Origin: Propionibacteriaceae bacterium ZF39
GTDB taxonomy: Bacteria; Actinomycetota; Actinomycetes; Propionibacteriales; Propionibacteriaceae
Assembly (NCBI GenBank): GCA_039565995.1
Contig: CP154795.1
Coordinates: 1,736,001 to 1,800,000 of the forward strand
DNA length: 64,000 nt
Reading direction: 5' to 3'
In this document: piece after piece, positions 8,196-16,759 of the stretch
Layout of the letters: every line of letters starts with the position of its first letter
How positions within the stretch are numbered: position 1 is the stretch's first letter
The notes under the pieces: generated by a model
Told to the model about the DNA's origin: nothing
Seen by the model: only the letters and a program-made list of their open reading frames with translations
Databases searched by the model: none
Position numbers and translations under genes: made by a program

Positions 8196-8714
8196 CGATT
8201 CGTCGGTGGGCAGCGCGTCGTGGGGGAACCATCGCACCGAATGGGATTCGTCGCCGGTGACCGGAGCGAGCCGGGGGTCGGCGACCAGCAGATAGCGCAC
8301 ATCGAGATGGAAACACGAGCGTACCGGCCCGCAGGGCACCTCGTGGCTGTCCAGATGCACGATTCCCGGGATGAGCCGCACCGGTAGGCCGGACTCCTCG
8401 AGCGCCTCGCGGTAGGCGGCGCCTGCCAGGGTGGTATCGGTCGGCTCGATGTGGCCACCGACCTGGAGCCAGCGCCCGAGCTTGCGGTGGTGCAGCAGCA
8501 GCACCTGATCCGCATCCGGAGAGCAGATGAGGCCGCTGGCGGTGAGGTGGGCACCCGGGCAGGTGCGTGACCAGCCGTCGTCGGGATGTCGGGCCAGATG
8601 GGCGAGAAACTGCCGCCTCAGGTCGACCTGGGTGGAGTCGGCCGGGGCGTACGCCTCCAGTGCGGCGAGGCAATCGGCACCCGGCCCGACTCCGATGTCA
8701 GCGGGGACCGGCAC
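8151..8714 (-). CDS. NUDIX hydrolase
   Basis: A 187-residue protein with a complete NUDIX box (GHIEPTDTTLAGAAYREALEESGL region: Gly, the REALEE metal-binding glutamates and the closing Gly-Leu). The segment before it (QVLLLHHRKLGRWLQ) is the usual first strand. The substrate is unknown. The start is GTG 8714, overlapping by 17 bp the gene upstream on the same strand; no ATG exists before the NUDIX core and no clear ribosome site is visible, so coupling to the upstream gene is likely. The 3' end overlaps the metallopeptidase gene on the other strand by 45 bp. Confidence 0.8.
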   Translation of the reverse strand: MPVPADIGVGPGADCLAALEAYAPADSTQVDLRRQFLAHLARHPDDGWSRTCPGAHLTASGLICSPDADQVLLLHHRKLGRWLQVGGHIEPTDTTLAGAAYREALEESGLPVRLIPGIVHLDSHEVPCGPVRSCFHLDVRYLLVADPRLAPVTGDESHSVRWFPHDALPTDESSVTVLVDIARSILV

Positions 8715-10167
8715 CGGGAGTGGAATCGTCGCCGTCGTCGTCCGGGTCCTGATCGGCCTGGCGCTCAGCCTCGCGCTCCGCCTCGGCGCGCTGCAGCAGA
8801 GCCTCCAACTCGCGGTCGAGATCGGACTGGGTGGAACCGGAGCCGTCCTGCTGCTCCGTAGTCGGCTCATTGCTGACGAAGCCCATCGGGTCATCCAGGG
8901 CGGCCGAGGTGGGCAGGATGTCGGGGTGGCTCCACAGGGCGTCGCGACCCTCGGCCCCGCGGGCATCCCTGATCGCGGCCCAGAGATTGGTCGCGTCGCG
9001 CAGTCTGCGAGGACGCAGCTCGAGGCCGACGAGCGCCGAGAACGTCGCCTCGGTCGGGCCATCGGTCGCGCGTCGGCGGCGCATGGTCTCCGCGAGCGGG
9101 ACCGCACTCGGCATCCAGCGCTGGGTGGCCTGGGCGACCACCTCGTCGACCCAGCCCTCGACCAGGGCCAGCAGGGTCTCGAGACGCTCCAGGACCTCCT
9201 TCTGGGCCGGGGTCTGCTTGGGTTCGAACAGGCTGCCCTGGAGCTTCTCGCTCATCTCCAGCATGGATTCGGGATTGAGGCTCGTGAGATCCATCGAACC
9301 CATGGCGTCCTCCAGGGAGGACAGGTCGATGCTGATGCCGCGGGCGTACTGCTCCACGAGGGCCAGCACCTGCGGGCCCAGCCAGGGAGCCGCGGCAAAG
9401 AGTCGCTGTCGGGCGCATTCCCGCAGGGAGAGATAGAGGCGCACGTCATCGGTGCTCTGGTCGAGTCCCTCGGCGAAGGCGGCGACGTTGGTCGGGACCA
9501 GGGCGATGTGACGCTCGCGCTCACCGGTCAGGGGGAGCCCGGTCTCGGTCGCGCTCAGAACGCGGGTGGCCAGGTTGCCTATCGCCTGGCCGGCCTGCTG
9601 GCCGAAGATCATCGAACCGCTCGACTTGAGCATCGGCCGGAGCATCGCGTCCAACCCGGCGAGCCCGGCCGCCTCTGCCTCATCCGGCAGCGTCATCGAG
9701 TTGGCCATCGCGTCGGTCATGGCCTCGGCCACCGGCTCGACCAGCCGCCGCCAGGTCGGCATGGTGTTCTCGACCCACTCGGCCCGGCTCCACACCGCCA
9801 CGGTCCCACCGGTCGACGGGAAATCGGTCGCGTCGTCGAGCCAGGTTTCGGCCAGACGGACGGAGTCGCCCAGTTCCTGGAGCTGGGCCGAACTCGGGGT
9901 GGGGTCACTGCCGCGCGCGGCCACCACGCGGCGGGCGAGATCGCGGATCGGTTCCCAACTCGGTCCCTGCTGTCCTGTGCCGCCGGGGGTGAACATCCCG
10001 CCCAGCCCGAACTGGGACATCATCTGGCCCAGCTGGCTCATCATGGCATTCAGGTCGGGCTGACCCGATCCACCGAGTCCAAGACCCTGGAACAGGGCTT
10101 CGAAAGGGTTCTGGGGCTGATCACTGCGATCGTCGGGGTCGCGATCGGGATCGTTGTGGTCGGCCAT
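8698..10167 (-). CDS. DUF2342-type putative zinc-dependent hydrolase
   Basis: A 489-residue protein of the actinobacterial family named putative hydrolase / zinc-dependent metalloprotease. It has a Gly/Met-rich N-terminus (MMSQLGQMMSQFGLGGMF), AEWVENTMPTWRRLVEPVA, LVPTNVAAFAEGL, LSLRECARQRLFA and a late WSHPDILPTSAALDDPMGF, a layout I know from this family next to the PDZ-Lon/UPF0182 block. A canonical HExxH is not evident here, so catalysis is unproven. It is divergent from moaE across a 165-bp gap that must hold both promoters. Confidence 0.7.
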   Translation of the reverse strand: MADHNDPDRDPDDRSDQPQNPFEALFQGLGLGGSGQPDLNAMMSQLGQMMSQFGLGGMFTPGGTGQQGPSWEPIRDLARRVVAARGSDPTPSSAQLQELGDSVRLAETWLDDATDFPSTGGTVAVWSRAEWVENTMPTWRRLVEPVAEAMTDAMANSMTLPDEAEAAGLAGLDAMLRPMLKSSGSMIFGQQAGQAIGNLATRVLSATETGLPLTGERERHIALVPTNVAAFAEGLDQSTDDVRLYLSLRECARQRLFAAAPWLGPQVLALVEQYARGISIDLSSLEDAMGSMDLTSLNPESMLEMSEKLQGSLFEPKQTPAQKEVLERLETLLALVEGWVDEVVAQATQRWMPSAVPLAETMRRRRATDGPTEATFSALVGLELRPRRLRDATNLWAAIRDARGAEGRDALWSHPDILPTSAALDDPMGFVSNEPTTEQQDGSGSTQSDLDRELEALLQRAEAEREAERQADQDPDDDGDDSTPGAGPR

Positions 10168-10320
10168 CGAGCTGACTCCCTCGTTGTTGCGTGCCTTCTA
10201 TTCAACCGCACAGGCCAAGTCGGGTCACGTCGGACGCATCCGACCGTCAGGAAGGCCGGCAGACGCGACCGCGCGAGCGCCCAGCTGATGTCGGGGGCCG
10301 GTCCGTCCCTGCACCCCTTG

Positions 10321-10332
10321 TAAGGTCGACCT
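10321..10332 (+). promoter_or_regulatory. -10 box for leaderless moaE transcript
   Basis: TAAGGT (10321-10326) lies 6 nt before the GTG start codon, so transcription should begin at or next to the start codon. No Shine-Dalgarno is present. Confidence 0.5.
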
Positions 10333-10770
10333 GTGCAGCAACTCAGCCACGAGCGGTCCGTCCATACCGCCGTCGTCCCCGAGCCACTGAGCGTCGATCG
10401 CGTTCTTGGGCTGGTGAGCGGTCGCGCTGTCGGGGGAGTTGCCCTCTTCATCGGTCTCGTGCGTGACCACGACGAGGGACAGGCGGTTCGCAGTCTCGAC
10501 TACAGCGCCCACCCGAGTGCGGCCGCCGAGCTCGAGCGGGTGACCCGCATGGTCGCGGAGCGCCACGACATCGTGGCGATCGCGGCCGAGCATCGAGTCG
10601 GCTCGCTGGAGATCGGTGATCTCGCCGTCGTGGTCGGCGCAGGAGCGGCCCATCGGCCAGCTGCCTTTGCGGCCGCCCGCGACCTGATCGACACGCTGAA
10701 GGCCGAGGTGCCGATCTGGAAGCACCAGCACTACATGGACGGCACCGAAGGCTGGGTCGGCTGCTCATGA
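10333..10770 (+). CDS. moaE: Molybdopterin synthase catalytic subunit MoaE
   Basis: A 145-residue MoaE. It has GVALFIGLVRDH for the first strand, LDYSAHPSAA for the ExY region, AEHRVGSLEIGDLAVVV and AHRPAAFAAARDLIDTLKAEVPIWKHQ, including the catalytic lysines before and within PIWK. MoaE transfers sulfur from the MoaD thiocarboxylate to precursor Z in molybdenum cofactor synthesis. MoaD and other moa genes are not in the window. The GTG start gives a leaderless mRNA. The stop overlaps the PDZ-Lon start (ATGA), so the two are translationally coupled. Confidence 0.9.
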   Translation: MQQLSHERSVHTAVVPEPLSVDRVLGLVSGRAVGGVALFIGLVRDHDEGQAVRSLDYSAHPSAAAELERVTRMVAERHDIVAIAAEHRVGSLEIGDLAVVVGAGAAHRPAAFAAARDLIDTLKAEVPIWKHQHYMDGTEGWVGCS

Positions 10771-11831
10771 CGCGGTTCCGGTTGACCCGACAGACTCGCC
10801 TGTCGCTCGCCGCCGCCGTCGGGTTCGTGGTTCTGGCGCTGTTGATCGCCGTCCTGCCCGTGCCCTACGTGATCTACAGTCCCGGCCGCGCGTACACGGT
10901 CGCGGGACTGGGACCGGACCAGGACCCTGTCATCCGACTCGAGGGGATTCCCACCTATCCGGTGGACGGTGAGCTCCACATGACCACGGTGGCCGTGACC
11001 CGGGCCGATGCCCACACCAGCCTCGCTGCGGCGGTTTTCGCCTATTGGGCGCCCAATCGTGACGCCCTGCCCCGCGATTCGGTCTATGACCCCGGCAAGA
11101 CCACTGAACAGGTGCGGGCCGAGGAACGCCAGATGATGGACACGTCGCAGCAGGATGCGACGGTCGCCGGACTGCGGGCCGCCGACATACCCGTCGAAGA
11201 GCTGCCTGTGGTTTCGGCTGTCACCGTGTCGGGCCCCTCCCACGGCCGACTGGCGCCCGGGGACCTGGTGTTGTCGATCAACGGGCAGGACGTCCACACG
11301 CCGGACGAACTCCGCACGAGGATCCAGGCGCAGGGCATCGGGGAGGCCGTGCAGCTGGAGGTCGAGAGGGATCGCCAGCGGGTGAACGTCGAGGTCATCA
11401 CCGTGGCCAGCACGCAGGACCCGGAACTCCCCGTCCTGGGGATCCAGATCGGCGTCGGCTATCGCTACGAGCCGACCGTCACCTTCGGGGTCAGTCATGA
11501 CATCGGTGGTCCGAGCGCGGGAGTCGTCTTCGCCCTCGCCGTCTTCGATCTCGTGACCCAGGAGGATCTGCTGCGTGGGCGCTCCGTGGCCGGGACCGGA
11601 AAGATCCGTCCCGACGGAGGCGTGCAGGCGATCGGTGGGCTCCAGGAGAAGATGGCCGGAGCGGAGGACGCCGGCGCCACCATCTTCCTGGTCCCCGGCG
11701 CGAACTGCAGTGACCTGGAAGGGTCCACGACCGATATGCAGATCATCCGCGTCGACACGCTCGACGATGCGATCAACGGCCTGCGCCACATCGACGACCC
11801 GGCTACCGCCGGGCAGGTGCCACGTTGTTGA
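10767..11831 (+). CDS. PDZ-domain Lon-like (S16) membrane-anchored protease
   Basis: A 354-residue protein. A single N-terminal membrane helix (about residues 12-32, AAVGFVVLALLIAVLPV) is followed by PYVIYSPG, a PDZ domain (LAPGDLVLSINGQDVHTPDELRTRI) and a Lon-type protease domain. The catalytic Ser is in GGPSAGVVFAL and the Lys in LQEKMAGAEDAG. The family is the YlbL/Rv3194c group of extracytoplasmic proteases. It overlaps moaE by 4 bp. It is probably cotranscribed with the PPA1309 and UPF0182 genes, an order kept in many actinobacteria. Confidence 0.87.
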   Translation: MTRFRLTRQTRLSLAAAVGFVVLALLIAVLPVPYVIYSPGRAYTVAGLGPDQDPVIRLEGIPTYPVDGELHMTTVAVTRADAHTSLAAAVFAYWAPNRDALPRDSVYDPGKTTEQVRAEERQMMDTSQQDATVAGLRAADIPVEELPVVSAVTVSGPSHGRLAPGDLVLSINGQDVHTPDELRTRIQAQGIGEAVQLEVERDRQRVNVEVITVASTQDPELPVLGIQIGVGYRYEPTVTFGVSHDIGGPSAGVVFALAVFDLVTQEDLLRGRSVAGTGKIRPDGGVQAIGGLQEKMAGAEDAGATIFLVPGANCSDLEGSTTDMQIIRVDTLDDAINGLRHIDDPATAGQVPRC

Positions 11832-11906
11832 CCACCCAACGCACGCGCTGGGGCGTACGCCCGGCGAAAGCCCCCAGGCGGTACGCCGCCGCGACCCGAG
11901 GACTCC

Positions 11907-12515
11907 ATGGCCCCAACGAATGACGCTCTGATCGCAGCGCTGATCGAGCTGGAACACCACGTCGGTCAGGCGGGCTGGGATCAGCCGGCACGCCTGTTCG
12001 CCCTGGTGCGCAACGACGAACTCATCGAAGCCGAGCCCGAACTCGCGGCCCACCTCGGTCTGCGCAGCAGCGCCGACGGGTTCCCGGAAGGGGCACTCAG
12101 CTCCATCGAGCAGGAGGACTTCCGCAGCGTCGGGGCCGCCGAAGAGGGTCGGACGGCCTCCGAGTCCGGACTGCCCGAGGTTCTGGCGCGGATCATGTGG
12201 CCGGATGCTGTGACGGGCTGCGCCATCGCGTTGGAGCGGAGCTTCCTGCCCGCGCGTTTCGAAGCCGATCTCCCCGAGGACCCCGACGAGGCCGAGGAGG
12301 TCGTGGCGACCCATCCCGAGCGACAGGACCTCCGTCTCGTGGTCGGGGTGCTGCGCGACGGCTCGACGCATGCCCTCGCCCGGCTCGTGAGCAATCCCGA
12401 CGATCTCCTGGGCGGGCCCGAACTCGCACCGGGGGTGGTGTCTGCCCTCGCAGCTACTCTTGACAACGACCAGCCCGGCCATCGCCTACGCCATGATTCA
12501 AGGAGGACGACGTGA
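11907..12515 (+). CDS. PPA1309-family protein
   Basis: A 202-residue soluble protein named after a Cutibacterium acnes gene and found across actinobacteria next to UPF0182. Landmarks are ALIELEHHVGQAGWDQPARLFALV near the N-terminus, DAVTGCAIALERSF, and RQDLRLVVGVLRDGSTHALARL. Function is unknown; its conserved position suggests a role tied to the neighbouring membrane protein. The stop overlaps the next start (GTGA). Confidence 0.8.
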   Translation: MAPTNDALIAALIELEHHVGQAGWDQPARLFALVRNDELIEAEPELAAHLGLRSSADGFPEGALSSIEQEDFRSVGAAEEGRTASESGLPEVLARIMWPDAVTGCAIALERSFLPARFEADLPEDPDEAEEVVATHPERQDLRLVVGVLRDGSTHALARLVSNPDDLLGGPELAPGVVSALAATLDNDQPGHRLRHDSRRTT

Positions 12516-15385
12516 GCGCGACGACCAGGATTCCCTCCGAGTCCCAGCCCCGACGTCGCAGCGCCCTGCTCCCGACCCTCGTGGTCGTGTCGGGCATCGT
12601 GCTGCTCTTCATTCTTTTCACCAATATCTGGACCGACCGGCTGTGGTTCGTCGCCCTGGATTACGAACGCGTGTTCACCGTCCAGTTCCTGACGCGCGTC
12701 GTGCTGTTCCTCGTGGTCGGTCTGGTGATGGCCCTGGGGATCGTGGGCAACACGGCGCTGGCCTATCGCCTGCGTCCGCCCACGCGACCCGGCCCCCTGG
12801 CGAGCGAGCTGCTGGAGCGCTATCGCGACGCCCTCGAGTCCCGATTCGTGCAGATCATGATCGGGCTGGGCGTCGTCGTCGCCCTCTTCGCCGGCGTGTC
12901 CGGTGCGAGTCAGGTGCAGACCTATCTGGCGTGGGTGAATCGGACGCCGTTCGGCGTCGCCGATCCGCGGTTCGGCTTCGACGTCGCGTTCTATGTCTTC
13001 GAGCTGCCCTGGTGGCGCTGGATCGTTGCCATGCTCACGGCGCTGCTGGTCTTCTCGACCCTGGCCGCGGGGATCGTTCACTATGTGATGGGCGCGCTCC
13101 GGGTGGCGAAGGGGGAGCGGCGGCAGACCTCGCGTGCCGCGCAGGCCCACCTGTCCATCCTGATCGGTCTGACGGTGCTCATGTTCGCCGTGAGCGCCTG
13201 GCTGGATCGATATGCCTATCAGACGACCACCAATCAGCTGCTGACCGGTCTGAGCTACACCGATGATCACGCCCGGGTGACCGCATCGCTCGTGGTCGCG
13301 ATCATCACGGCCATCTGCGCCCTGCTGTTCATTTCCAACATCTTCATTCGGCGCTGGATGATCCCGGTGGCGGCGCTGGTGTTGGCCGTCGTGTCCAGCG
13401 TGCTGCTGACCATGATCTATCCGGCCGGTGTCCAGGCCATCGAGGTCAACCCCAATGAGCCCGACAAGGAACGGCCCTATATCGAGAGCCACATCGCGGC
13501 CACGCGCGCTGCCTATGGGATCGACGACGTCGAGATCACGAACTATTCCGCGGAGCAGCGGGCCACTGCCGGCCAGCTCCGGGCCGATGCCCAGGCGCTG
13601 CCGGGCATTCGCCTGATCGACCCCGCCGTCGTGGCGCCCACGTTCGATCAGCTGCAGCAGGTGCGTGGCTTCTATTCGTTCCCGTCGGTGCTCGATGTCG
13701 ACCGTTATGTCGTCGAGGGCCAGGAAACGGACGCGGTCGTGGCAGTTCGCGAGCTCGACATCAGTGGCCTGCAGGATCGGTCGTGGAACAACCTGCGCAC
13801 CGTCTATACCCATGGTTATGGCCTCGTCGCCTCCTACGGCAACCGTCGCCAGCCCGGTGGCGAGCCCGAGTGGCTCGTGCGGGACATCCCGCCGGTCGGT
13901 GCTCTGGCGGAGCACCAGCCGCGCATCTATTTCGGCGAGCAGCACACGGAATATTCGATCGTCGGCGCCCCTGCGGGTACGCCCCCGGTCGAGTTGGATA
14001 CGCCCGGCGGCGGTGACGGTGGTGGCGAGCGACGCAACACCTACACCGGTGAGGGCGGCGTCGAGATCGGCAACTGGTTCAACCGGCTGCTCTATGCGAC
14101 GCGCATGGCCGATGTGAACATCCTGCTGTCCGGTCGCGTCAACGAGGCGTCGAAGATCATCTATGACCGTACGCCGCGGCAGCGCGTCCAGGCAGCCGCT
14201 CCCTGGCTGACGGCCGACTCGAACGCCTATCCCGCTCTGGTCGAGGGTCGGGTGGTCTGGATCGTCGACGCCTACACGACGACCAACAGCTATCCGAACT
14301 CCCATCGGATCTCGCTGGACCAGGCGACCTCCGACACCCAGACGCGTACGCCGACGGCTCAGCCGGAGACGCGGATCAACTACATCCGCAACTCGGTCAA
14401 GGCCGTGGTGGACGCCTACGACGGCTCGGTCACGCTCTATGCCTGGGACGAGCAGGATCCGCTGTTGCAGACGTGGCGCAAGGCGTTCCCCGACACGGTC
14501 AAGGACCGTTCGGAGATCTCGCCGGCGCTGCTCGAACACCTGCGCTATCCCGATGATCTGTTCAAGGTCCAGCGCGACGTGCTGGGTCGCTATCACGTCA
14601 CCGATCCGATGGCCTGGTTCCAGCAGAACGACCTGTGGGTGATCCCGAACGACCCGGTGGCGCAGAACAACCAGAAGGAAAACCCCTACCTGCTGTCGAT
14701 CAAGTGGCCGGGCGACAACCAGGCCCTGTTCTCGCAGACGACGGTGTTCGTCCCGCGCGGGCGCAACAACCTGGCGGCGTTCATGGCGGTCAACGCGGAT
14801 GCGGCGAGCCCCGAATACGGCCGCATGCGCATCCTGCGGATGTCCGACTCCCAGCAGGTCGACGGCCCCAACCAGAGCTTCAACGCGATGGTCACCGATG
14901 AGCAGGTCGCCAACCGATTGCGGCCGTTCCTCAACCAGGGCTCGGCGCAGGTGGTCTATGGCAACCTGCTGACCCTGCCCCTGGGCGGCGGTCTGCTCTA
15001 TGCGCAGCCGATCTATACGCAGAAGGCGGCGGGTCAGGGTTCCTATCCGGCGCTCACGTTCGTGACCGTCCGCTTCGGCGAGCGGGTCGGCATCGGTGAC
15101 ACCCTGCAGGAAGCGCTCAACCAGGTCTTCGGTGGCGACGCGGGTGCGTCGACCGGCGAGGAAGTCCAGGGTGAGACCGTCGAAGCGGGCACGACACCGC
15201 CCGAACAGGGTGGGGAGCCGCGGCCTGCGGACAACCCGGGCGCGGTCCGGGCTCTCAATGAGGCGTCGACGGCGTTCAACGAGGCCCAGACGGCGCTGCA
15301 GAACGGTGATCTCGGGCTCTATCAGCGCAAGATCGAGGAAGCCCGCGCCGCCATGCAGCGCGCACAGGGTGCCCTGGGCGGCTGA
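12512..15385 (+). CDS. UPF0182 family integral membrane protein
   Basis: A 957-residue protein with about seven hydrophobic helices in the first 320 residues, including LLPTLVVVSGIVLLFILFTN and WIVAMLTALLVFSTLAAGIV, and a large C-terminal domain presumably outside the membrane. The family motif TNIWTDRLWFVALDYERVF is present, as are YVEGQETDAVVAVRELD-like and LPLGGGLLYAQPIYTQ segments. The last 100 residues are acidic and rich in Gly, Thr and Ala, ending in a short coiled coil. Function is unknown across the family. It is the last gene of the moaE-led run and converges with the M16 pair. Confidence 0.88.
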   Translation: MSATTRIPSESQPRRRSALLPTLVVVSGIVLLFILFTNIWTDRLWFVALDYERVFTVQFLTRVVLFLVVGLVMALGIVGNTALAYRLRPPTRPGPLASELLERYRDALESRFVQIMIGLGVVVALFAGVSGASQVQTYLAWVNRTPFGVADPRFGFDVAFYVFELPWWRWIVAMLTALLVFSTLAAGIVHYVMGALRVAKGERRQTSRAAQAHLSILIGLTVLMFAVSAWLDRYAYQTTTNQLLTGLSYTDDHARVTASLVVAIITAICALLFISNIFIRRWMIPVAALVLAVVSSVLLTMIYPAGVQAIEVNPNEPDKERPYIESHIAATRAAYGIDDVEITNYSAEQRATAGQLRADAQALPGIRLIDPAVVAPTFDQLQQVRGFYSFPSVLDVDRYVVEGQETDAVVAVRELDISGLQDRSWNNLRTVYTHGYGLVASYGNRRQPGGEPEWLVRDIPPVGALAEHQPRIYFGEQHTEYSIVGAPAGTPPVELDTPGGGDGGGERRNTYTGEGGVEIGNWFNRLLYATRMADVNILLSGRVNEASKIIYDRTPRQRVQAAAPWLTADSNAYPALVEGRVVWIVDAYTTTNSYPNSHRISLDQATSDTQTRTPTAQPETRINYIRNSVKAVVDAYDGSVTLYAWDEQDPLLQTWRKAFPDTVKDRSEISPALLEHLRYPDDLFKVQRDVLGRYHVTDPMAWFQQNDLWVIPNDPVAQNNQKENPYLLSIKWPGDNQALFSQTTVFVPRGRNNLAAFMAVNADAASPEYGRMRILRMSDSQQVDGPNQSFNAMVTDEQVANRLRPFLNQGSAQVVYGNLLTLPLGGGLLYAQPIYTQKAAGQGSYPALTFVTVRFGERVGIGDTLQEALNQVFGGDAGASTGEEVQGETVEAGTTPPEQGGEPRPADNPGAVRALNEASTAFNEAQTALQNGDLGLYQRKIEEARAAMQRAQGALGG

Positions 15386-15433
15386 TCCCCGCTCGGACCC
15401 CGGACGCGATCTGCGTTTCGGGCGAGGTGCGCG

Positions 15434-16759
15434 TCAGCGCACGGTGACGGCGAAGCCCGCGTCGTTGAGTGCGGGCTCGAGCACGGTCGCGTCGCCGACG
15501 ACCACGAGCGTCAGCGCATCAAGGTCGATGACCTCGGCGTACGCCCGGCTCGCCGACTCCGGTGTGGCGGCACGGATCCCGGCCAGATAAGTGTTGACGT
15601 AGTCGAGTTCGAGCCCCTGTGCGACGATCGACGCCGTCTGGTCGGCGATGCCGTCCGCTGTGGCGTACCGCAGGGGAGAGACGCCCGCGAAGTAGTTGAC
15701 CGCGTCGGTGACCTCGTCGGAGGTGATCGGGGTGGCACTGATGTCGAGGAGCCGACGCGCTTCCTCCAGGGCCGGGGCCACGACCTCGGTCCGGAAGGAG
15801 CCGGCCACCGTGAACGTGCCGCCCGAGCGCAGGGGAGCGTTCTGCAGGCTCACGCCGTAGGTGTAGCCACGTTCCTCCCGCAGCACCTTGTTGAGTCGGC
15901 TGAGGAACGCCCCGCCGACGGCATAGCTCCCCACCTGGAAGTCGGGCCAGCGCGGATCGTGCCGGTCGATCCCTGAGCCGCCGAAACGGATGTCTGCCTG
16001 CACCGAGTCGGGCCGATCGACCAGCAGGGCCGTCGGGGTGGCAGGCCTGCAGGCCTGATGGCTGGTCGTGGCCTGGTCCGGTGTGGCCCAGTCCGCGAAC
16101 GCTCCCGCCGCCAACGGCACGGGATCCTCGGCGAAGTCCCCGGCCAGCACGAGGGTGGCCCCACGCGGGCCATAGTGCCGGCGATGGAATTCCCGCACCT
16201 GGTCGGGGGTCACGGCCTCGACGGTTCCGGGCTCGCCACCGGGGAGCCGCTGGGCCCGGGTTTCCGGAGCGAACACCGCGTTGCGGAAAGCCCAGGAGGC
16301 CAGCTGCGCCGAATTGGCCCGGAGCTGATCCAGTTCGGCCAGGCGGAGCGCGACGTGACGCGCCGAGTCGGCGTCGCGGAGTTCGGGCCGGCGTACGCCT
16401 TCGGCGAGCAGCTCGAGCGCCCGGGGGAAGCGGGTTGCCGGGACGTCGATCATGGCCTGCAGGCTGGACTGCCCCTGGCTGGCCATGAAGGCCGCACCCT
16501 CGGTCTCGAGTGCCTCGGCGAACGCATCGCCCGGATGATCCGTGGTGCCCTCGTCGAGGGCGCGGGCGCAGATGGTGGCGACGCCTTCGATCGCGGCGTC
16601 CTCGGCCGACAGCGGAACGTCGAGGACCAGGTTGGCGGAGATCACGCGCTGGCCGGGCACCTGATGCACGAGGACCCGCATGCCGTTGTCCAGCCGGTGT
16701 TCGGTGGGCAGGGGATAGGTCCAGGCGGCGGGCGGCTGCAGTAGGGGGCGGGTGCTCAT
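15434..16759 (-). CDS. M16-family peptidase-like subunit lacking the zinc site
   Basis: A 441-residue M16 fold protein. It starts YPLPTEHRLDNGMRVLVHQ and contains REFHRRHYGPRGATLVLAGDF, FLSRLNKVLREERGYTYG and the usual two-repeat layout. Where active M16 enzymes have HxxEH, this has EGVATICARALDEGT, so zinc binding is lost. Processing-peptidase-like M16B enzymes work as heterodimers in which the inactive partner keeps the Arg-Tyr substrate residues, here RGYTYG. Its ATG overlaps the stop of the active partner (ATGA), which supports a complex. Confidence 0.85.
   Translation of the reverse strand: MSTRPLLQPPAAWTYPLPTEHRLDNGMRVLVHQVPGQRVISANLVLDVPLSAEDAAIEGVATICARALDEGTTDHPGDAFAEALETEGAAFMASQGQSSLQAMIDVPATRFPRALELLAEGVRRPELRDADSARHVALRLAELDQLRANSAQLASWAFRNAVFAPETRAQRLPGGEPGTVEAVTPDQVREFHRRHYGPRGATLVLAGDFAEDPVPLAAGAFADWATPDQATTSHQACRPATPTALLVDRPDSVQADIRFGGSGIDRHDPRWPDFQVGSYAVGGAFLSRLNKVLREERGYTYGVSLQNAPLRSGGTFTVAGSFRTEVVAPALEEARRLLDISATPITSDEVTDAVNYFAGVSPLRYATADGIADQTASIVAQGLELDYVNTYLAGIRAATPESASRAYAEVIDLDALTLVVVGDATVLEPALNDAGFAVTVR

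Noticed and set aside
8527-10323. A 598-codon plus-strand frame opposite the DUF2342-type gene
   Set aside because: Shadow frame with repetitive Gly/Arg/His composition.
11981-14596. A long minus-strand frame opposite the PPA1309 and UPF0182 genes
   Set aside because: Low-complexity His/Arg/Gly sequence without domain signals; a shadow of real genes.
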